DNA from: Candidatus Uabimicrobium amorphum
GTDB lineage: Bacteria; Planctomycetota; Uabimicrobiia; Uabimicrobiales; Uabimicrobiaceae
Assembly (NCBI RefSeq): GCF_009002475.1
Contig: NZ_AP019860.1
Coordinates: 186,001 to 250,000, forward strand
Length of the DNA: 64,000 nucleotides
Direction: 5' to 3'
Shown here: piece after piece, positions 59,201 through 64,000 of the stretch
How the letters are laid out: each line of letters begins with the position of its first letter
Position numbering within the stretch: the first letter of the stretch is position 1
Notes under the pieces: model-generated
What the model saw: only the letters and a program-made list of their open reading frames with translations
Told to the model about the DNA's origin: nothing
The model's database searches: none
Program-made: the position numbers and the translations under genes

Positions 59201-61327
59201 ATGAAAAATAAAGTTTGCATATTGTTGCTAGTCATATTTTGTATAAGTATTGGTTACGCACAAAACGATTTAGAGTCACGGGTAGACAAATACGTAAAGT
59301 GGATGACGCGTAAGAAAAACCCTAATATTTGGGGAGCTGCGGCAAAATTATATGGCCTAGGCACCAATGTTTCTCCGGTAATAAAGCGCAAATACAATAC
59401 ACTACCAACTATCGCAAAAATTGGTTGCTTAAAAGCGCTCATCAGTCTTGGGGAGCTTGATTATACACAACAAAAGCTAGTTGAGATTCTCGAGGAAAGA
59501 AACCCAAGAGACCTAAAAATTATGGCCACGGGAATGTTGGAAGTTATTGGAGATTTTGAGTTAGAAGAGGAACTTCTCGAAGTCCACGACCGAGCATTTG
59601 ATCCGTACGTAAAAATAGCCATCGCAAAACTCACATGGCAGATTTCGCGATCTCCTGATGCGATAAAATCGCTAAAAGGATTTCTAAAAGTGGACAACTT
59701 TCAACTACAAGCAGAAGCTGCCCTCGCTCTTGGCGAAGTCGGAAATATAAATATAGCACTACCTATCTTAAATCGATTAAAGGAACAGCCAACTCCTCAG
59801 GGGCGTATGGCGCAAATTTTACTCAATCACGAAGCGCAAGTAAGTCGTTATGAAACGCTGCTGAGTTCGCAGCCATCAACCCCTAAAGAAACGGTGACGA
59901 AAGATAAGCTAAAGTACCCGCTTGTTGATGAAGTTATTCGCAAGATCAATGAATATCATGTGGTGGGAGATAAGTTTACGAAAAAGAAGTTGATTAACTC
60001 CGCGGTAGATGGCGTTGTGGCCGGTACCGATGTTCACTCTGCTTTTTGGACAAAAGAGGAGTGGGACGACTTTGTACGAACCACGATTAATGAAGAGTAT
60101 GTGGGGATTGGTGTGTATGTGGGGGAACAAGATGGACAATTTACAATTACTTCTCCGGTATACAGTGGACCAGCTTACAAGGCAGGAGTTCGCTCTTTGG
60201 ATAAAGTTCTTGAGGTGAACGGTTGGTCAACACGCGATAAGACCATTGATGAAATTGTTAAAAAAATTAAAGGTGAAAAAGGAACGTCTGTAAAACTTAA
60301 GATATACCGCAATGGTTGGAGTAAAGCACGTGAAATAGAAGTAAATCGTGAAAAAATACGCGTACCTAGTTTATTTACGCAAATGCTGCCTGGAAATATT
60401 GGTTATATAAAACTGACCCAGTTTGGTCGAAAAGGTACCGAGGATATGGAAAAAGCTTTACGTCAACTGGAAAAGGACGGAATGAAGGCTTTTGTTCTCG
60501 ATCTAAGAGGCAATGGCGGTGGTTTCTTACAAGTTGCTGTTGATATTGTGGACAAATTTATTTCCGGTAAGAAGCTCGTTGTATATAGTGAAGGCCGCCA
60601 CCCACAAAAAGGCAAAAGATTTAATTATTATAGTACCAATAAAACGCACCCTGACTTTCCAATGGTTGTCTTGGTAGATGAGTCTTCAGCAAGCGCATCT
60701 GAAATTGTTGCCGGAGCGTTGAAGCACTACAAAAGAGCAGTGCTTATTGGCCAAAGAACATTTGGCAAAGGATCCGTTCAAGAGCCCATCGCTTTAGATA
60801 CACGTCCTGGAGCAAGACTTAAACTGACAATTGCCCTGTATTATTTGCCAGATGGTAGTTGTATTCACAACATTATGGATGAAGATGGAAAAATTGTTGA
60901 ACGCAAGGGGATTTCTCCCAACATCGAAGTGAGCTATAAAGACTTTGAAAGTTGGAAAAATGAAGAATATACTCGTTTAGAGGAAAAGAAAGCTTTTCAG
61001 AGTTATCTTGATAAACATTATCAACAAAACATTGAGAAATTTCACGGCCTTGCAGACAATGATCAATTGGACTACTCTAAATATCCTGAGTTCGAAGCTT
61101 GGTATACTTCTTTAAAAACAAAGGCTAGTAAAAATGATGTTCGTTATTGGTTACGAGCCAAAGTACGCGCAAGAGTTTCTGATGATCGCGGCAAGCAATA
61201 TGCCTGTGACTATTTAGAGGATCCAATGTTGCAAAGAGGCATTTGGGAGCTTTGTAAGAAGATAAACATCGATGTGAAAGATTTGGAAGAATATCGTATC
61301 TTCGCTGAGGAATTAAAGGGGAAATAA
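59201..61327 (+). CDS. carboxyl-terminal processing protease (S41) with N-terminal HEAT-like repeats
   Basis: 708 residues. A signal peptide (NKVCILLLVIFCISIGYA) leads to a helical HEAT-like region (about 40-220; QAEAALALGEVGNINIALPI). The PDZ domain follows (about 300-380, GIGVYVGEQDGQFTITSPVY, GPAYKAGVRSLDKVLEVNG), then the S41 core: VLDLRGNGGGFLQVAVDIVD, catalytic Ser in DESSASASEIVAGALK (about 497) and Lys in RTFGKGSVQEPIAL (about 521). It trims unstructured C-termini in the periplasm. The HEAT N-terminus is unusual for CTPs. Followed by a terminator. Confidence 0.93.
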   Translation: MKNKVCILLLVIFCISIGYAQNDLESRVDKYVKWMTRKKNPNIWGAAAKLYGLGTNVSPVIKRKYNTLPTIAKIGCLKALISLGELDYTQQKLVEILEERNPRDLKIMATGMLEVIGDFELEEELLEVHDRAFDPYVKIAIAKLTWQISRSPDAIKSLKGFLKVDNFQLQAEAALALGEVGNINIALPILNRLKEQPTPQGRMAQILLNHEAQVSRYETLLSSQPSTPKETVTKDKLKYPLVDEVIRKINEYHVVGDKFTKKKLINSAVDGVVAGTDVHSAFWTKEEWDDFVRTTINEEYVGIGVYVGEQDGQFTITSPVYSGPAYKAGVRSLDKVLEVNGWSTRDKTIDEIVKKIKGEKGTSVKLKIYRNGWSKAREIEVNREKIRVPSLFTQMLPGNIGYIKLTQFGRKGTEDMEKALRQLEKDGMKAFVLDLRGNGGGFLQVAVDIVDKFISGKKLVVYSEGRHPQKGKRFNYYSTNKTHPDFPMVVLVDESSASASEIVAGALKHYKRAVLIGQRTFGKGSVQEPIALDTRPGARLKLTIALYYLPDGSCIHNIMDEDGKIVERKGISPNIEVSYKDFESWKNEEYTRLEEKKAFQSYLDKHYQQNIEKFHGLADNDQLDYSKYPEFEAWYTSLKTKASKNDVRYWLRAKVRARVSDDRGKQYACDYLEDPMLQRGIWELCKKINIDVKDLEEYRIFAEELKGK

Positions 61328-61333
61328 TTTTTA

Positions 61334-61366
61334 GGGCGGCGCAATAAATGCCGCCCATTTTTTTTT
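61334..61366 (+). terminator. intrinsic terminator of the ctp gene
   Basis: GGGCGGC / GCCGCCC stem (9-nt loop) followed by nine Ts, 6 bp after the stop codon. Confidence 0.92.
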
Positions 61367-61390
61367 GACGTTAGGTAGGCTTTTGCAATT

Positions 61391-63073
61391 TTAGCTTATG
61401 AAGAATATGTCATCATCATTTTCTTCTTCTAGAACATCATCTCCCGAATCATCCATCATTATTGTGGGCTCTATCATTTTGTTTGTTTTGTAGTCCGTCA
61501 CTTCTTTTTTCAACAAACTTTTCACCCCATTAATTATTGTGTAGCTTAGGGTACCTTGATTGAGTAACCTATCAAGATCTTCTTTTTCCATTTGTAAAAG
61601 GTTTAACGCTTCTGCAAATGAGTAGTACATTGAAGGATCTCCTTGTTGTGCTACAGGAGGGGTTACCTTTGGAGAATATACTTTTTTCGCCTGCTCGTTT
61701 TCTTCTGCGAAGTCATCGACTAGAGGAAGAACGATAGTGTTTTCATATTTTGGCTTAGGTTTTGAATTCTCTTCGTTGATAGATGAAGCTAAATCTTGAA
61801 TGGGAATTGCATCCGCAGCATCATCATCGTCGTCATCGTCGTGCATTTGTGGTGCAAGGTGTTGTGGTATTATTGAATGTGATTGTGCTGTCGGTGTTGG
61901 TGTTTCTGGTACTGCTGGCGATGCTGGGGTCGGTTTATTGGGAACCTGCATGGAGTTTTGTACAAACTGCATTGAGCATAACTTGAGTAAGTCACTACGC
62001 TTGATATTTTTCAGCTTATTCATGCGATAGGTTTTTATCTCGTGTGATTTGATAATCTCCATCAACTCATCTGGGTCTACCTCTAGCTCTTGGGCAACTT
62101 CTGCAAGTGTGTAGAAAGATTTGGTAAATTCTTTTCGTGGAGCATCTTGTTTAGGTTGCGGCTGGTATGTATTTATTTCGATTGCTGGGGCCACGACTTC
62201 TGCTATGGGAGTGGGAGCTACAACTGGTGTAGGAATGCTTTCCTCCGGTGAAATGACCATAGCTGGCTGCGCAGGTTCTGTATATAGGTTGTCAATTTTG
62301 TTGTCAGGTGTGGCTGAAAAATCAATTTTCATGCTTGTACCTGTGTTTGCCGCGGGTATCACAATTGGTGCAAAATCGTCATCATCTTCTTCTACAACAA
62401 GTTCTTGGTTGGAAGGCATGACAATTGTCTGGTCGGCTTGTTTTTGTTGGCGATATTTGTCAACGTCTTCTTGGACGTAACGAATTTCCCCACCAACACT
62501 CAGGGTCTCAATTTCCCCATTTTCGACCATTTTTTCGAGACTTTCCTCTTCAAGTTGTAGTTCGCGTAGTGTTTGGTCTAGGGAGTATGTTTCTTTTTGT
62601 GGTATTGATATAGATGGTGAGCCTAGGTTTGTTGGAATGGCCAAACTCATTGCTTCTTCGTCTTCTACAACAATATCTCCACTGCTTCCGGGCATAACAA
62701 TGGTTTTGTCGTCCATGAGGGTGCTGATCCAACGATCTATCTCTTCACAGGAAAACTTTACTTCTCCACCTTCTTGATGCGCCTGGATATCTCCATCTTC
62801 AATAAAACGCTGCAGGTCTTCATTTTCAATCTGCAACTTTGTCAAAGCCTCATCCCAGGAGTAGTACTTTTTATCACCTGAAGGTTGGTTGCCGCGCAAG
62901 AGGTGCTCATGATCTTTTTGCTTCTTGATTCTTTCAACATCAGCTTGTTGAAATTTTAGACTACCTTCATGTCTAACGGGATTTAATTGGCTACTCGCCA
63001 TCAAATCATTGAGTTCTTTTGATGTAATCCCAAGTTTTTCTTTTACTTCACCAAATGTATACACACCAGACAT
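61391..63073 (-). CDS. protein with five helix-turn-helix-like repeats and four TIVMP motifs
   Basis: 560 residues, no signal peptide; GAGGAAATGTA precedes the ATG. Five domains of about 48 residues (4-52, 70-118, 162-211, 320-368, 483-530) share the pattern Y(T/S)xxEAxxxLxxxxxxLxxxxxxGxIxxxxxxGxxxFxxxDVxxx, the layout of excisionase/MerR-type winged HTH. Acidic linkers hold four similar motifs: TIVMP at 124 and 216, TIVLP at 446, TIMMD at 537, each just after a repeat or an acidic turn. A proline-rich linker fills 265-315. I know no family with this layout. It may be a DNA-binding or scaffold protein; the Thr-x-x-(Met/Leu) motifs resemble phosphothreonine ligands of FHA domains (inference). 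Confidence 0.85.
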   Translation of the reverse strand: MSGVYTFGEVKEKLGITSKELNDLMASSQLNPVRHEGSLKFQQADVERIKKQKDHEHLLRGNQPSGDKKYYSWDEALTKLQIENEDLQRFIEDGDIQAHQEGGEVKFSCEEIDRWISTLMDDKTIVMPGSSGDIVVEDEEAMSLAIPTNLGSPSISIPQKETYSLDQTLRELQLEEESLEKMVENGEIETLSVGGEIRYVQEDVDKYRQQKQADQTIVMPSNQELVVEEDDDDFAPIVIPAANTGTSMKIDFSATPDNKIDNLYTEPAQPAMVISPEESIPTPVVAPTPIAEVVAPAIEINTYQPQPKQDAPRKEFTKSFYTLAEVAQELEVDPDELMEIIKSHEIKTYRMNKLKNIKRSDLLKLCSMQFVQNSMQVPNKPTPASPAVPETPTPTAQSHSIIPQHLAPQMHDDDDDDDAADAIPIQDLASSINEENSKPKPKYENTIVLPLVDDFAEENEQAKKVYSPKVTPPVAQQGDPSMYYSFAEALNLLQMEKEDLDRLLNQGTLSYTIINGVKSLLKKEVTDYKTNKMIEPTIMMDDSGDDVLEEENDDDIFFIS

Positions 63074-63220
63074 TACATTTCCTCTACTGAAGTTGAAGTA
63101 AAGGTCATAGTAAGGGCTAACACGTCCCTACAAATCCCTAATGCTAATCAACAACACAACAAAACATTATTAACTCTAAATAACTATTATAACGAACATT
63201 TTTTCCAGTGTAAAGCGTAT

Positions 63221-64000
63221 TTATGTTTGATTTTCTATTTCATCACAAACCTTGACACGATCTACGTATTCGTAAATAAAAGTCTTTATGTACGAAACGT
63301 CCTTCAATTTTTGCATTTTTTTCCACAGCACTTCATGCATAAAAAATACTTCAAAGGGAAGTTTGCCCATAAATACTTTGAGTGTAGGCTCGGACTTTTT
63401 GATAGTGGAGTTAGGCTTTTTTAAACAAAAAAGTTGATCTTTATCTACAATAAATAGCTTATCAGAACTAATTTTTTCTAATTTTGCTTCTTTTGAAATT
63501 TTTCGATTATTTTGTTTGAATAGGTGTTGTATATCCCCTATTTTTTCCCAAGAAAAACTCTTTGGTGGTTTTTTCTGGAAAAGAAACTCTCCTGGATGAA
63601 AAAGACTTTCTAGAAAAGAATGGTCTCTTTTTACGTCTTGAAAAGGGATGACAACTTTTGCACCATCAAAACAATGAATTTCAATTTCCACATCTTGCAT
63701 AATTACATAGTGAATTTGTTCCCAAAAAAGGCATTTTTCAGAGAATAACTCACGTATTTTTATACCATGCTTGTACACAAAACACGTTTTGTAGCTTTTT
63801 AATACGGATGCAAAAATATTAATGCTACTAATTGTGATGACGATTGCAAATATAATTTTGTAAAAAAAATAAATTTCAGGTAAACTTGTCCATGGAATAA
63901 TTACAAATATCCAAAGAAATATAGCAACATAAACGCATGTACTCAAAAGACGTTTCGCAAAATATTTTTTTGCATTGTACTCCGTTGGACTGTCTTTACA
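63221..64000 (-). CDS. membrane protein with PH-like domain, N-terminus beyond window
   Basis: The frame stays open to the right edge, so the real start lies outside; a TTG at 63946 is just an in-frame codon. The visible 259 residues have two membrane helices (about residues 24-42 and 46-70 of the visible part; IFLWIFVIIPW, FAIVITISSINIFASVL), then a domain beginning CFVYKHGIKIREL and EKCLFWEQIHYVI. This (xVYxxGIxxxx...xxWxxIxxV) resembles the membrane-linked PH-like folds of DUF6585/YcxB-type proteins. Function unknown. Confidence 0.65.
   Translation of the reverse strand, partial: CKDSPTEYNAKKYFAKRLLSTCVYVAIFLWIFVIIPWTSLPEIYFFYKIIFAIVITISSINIFASVLKSYKTCFVYKHGIKIRELFSEKCLFWEQIHYVIMQDVEIEIHCFDGAKVVIPFQDVKRDHSFLESLFHPGEFLFQKKPPKSFSWEKIGDIQHLFKQNNRKISKEAKLEKISSDKLFIVDKDQLFCLKKPNSTIKKSEPTLKVFMGKLPFEVFFMHEVLWKKMQKLKDVSYIKTFIYEYVDRVKVCDEIENQT

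Overview
The window is AT-rich (roughly 40% GC by eye) chromosomal DNA from a diderm bacterium. It encodes LpxC and BamA (lipid A and outer-membrane protein assembly). It also encodes a 57-codon small basic protein whose motif (KSLRIKSG...EERL...EGRW) matches a family I know only from the Planctomycetes-Verrucomicrobia-Chlamydiae group. With the YfbK-like VWA lipoprotein, the FHA-LRR protein, many secreted proteases and long intergenic repeats, a planctomycete is the best guess. A Uabimicrobium-like organism is possible, but I cannot place it to genus. No rRNA, phage, insertion sequence or CRISPR array is visible; one tRNA (Gln, TTG) is present.

Layout. 1-6.2 kb, minus strand: a truncated membrane protein; an extended SDR/TetR operon with two tandem operators; an MscS channel with a cyclic-nucleotide domain; an HExxH membrane protein; and an MDR oxidoreductase, with two head-to-head copies of a structured repeat between the last two. 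6.5-11.6 kb, plus strand: a possible ADP-ribosyltransferase-fold protein, then a PilM/PilO-like four-gene operon. 11.6-20.2 kb, minus strand: two class I aminotransferases, the small basic protein, a gingipain-type C25 peptidase and a large anchored beta-helix protein. 20.4-26.6 kb: a BioY / fructosamine-kinase / LMW-phosphatase operon, a VWA lipoprotein and a metallophosphoesterase. 26.6-31.4 kb: one giant DUF4011-type SF1 helicase-nuclease.

31.8-37.2 kb, plus strand: an NmrA-like protein, a three-gene secreted operon (unknown protein, active subtilase, catalytically dead subtilase lipoprotein) and a GST. 37.4-41.4 kb: a double-FAS1 protein and an FHA-LRR gene flanked on both sides by GTGTCAGACTCAAA-type repeats, including a dense 17-bp minisatellite downstream. 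41.4-49.6 kb, minus strand: one tight operon bamA-lpxC-hpt-phosphoesterase-GH13-phosphoesterase. 50-55 kb, minus strand: a housekeeping cluster prs-rplY-pth-rpsF-ssb-rplI-dnaB that lacks rpsR at its usual place. 55.2-64 kb: tRNA-Gln, a long eukaryote-like urocanase, phoH-ybeY-ctp, a protein with five helix-turn-helix-like repeats and TIVMP motifs, and a truncated membrane protein.

Strongest candidates for something undescribed: the protease/pseudoprotease operon (32.8-36.4 kb), the multi-HTH TIVMP protein (61.4-63.1 kb), the PilM-like operon with a zinc-ribbon membrane protein (7.7-11.6 kb), and two families of structured dispersed repeats.
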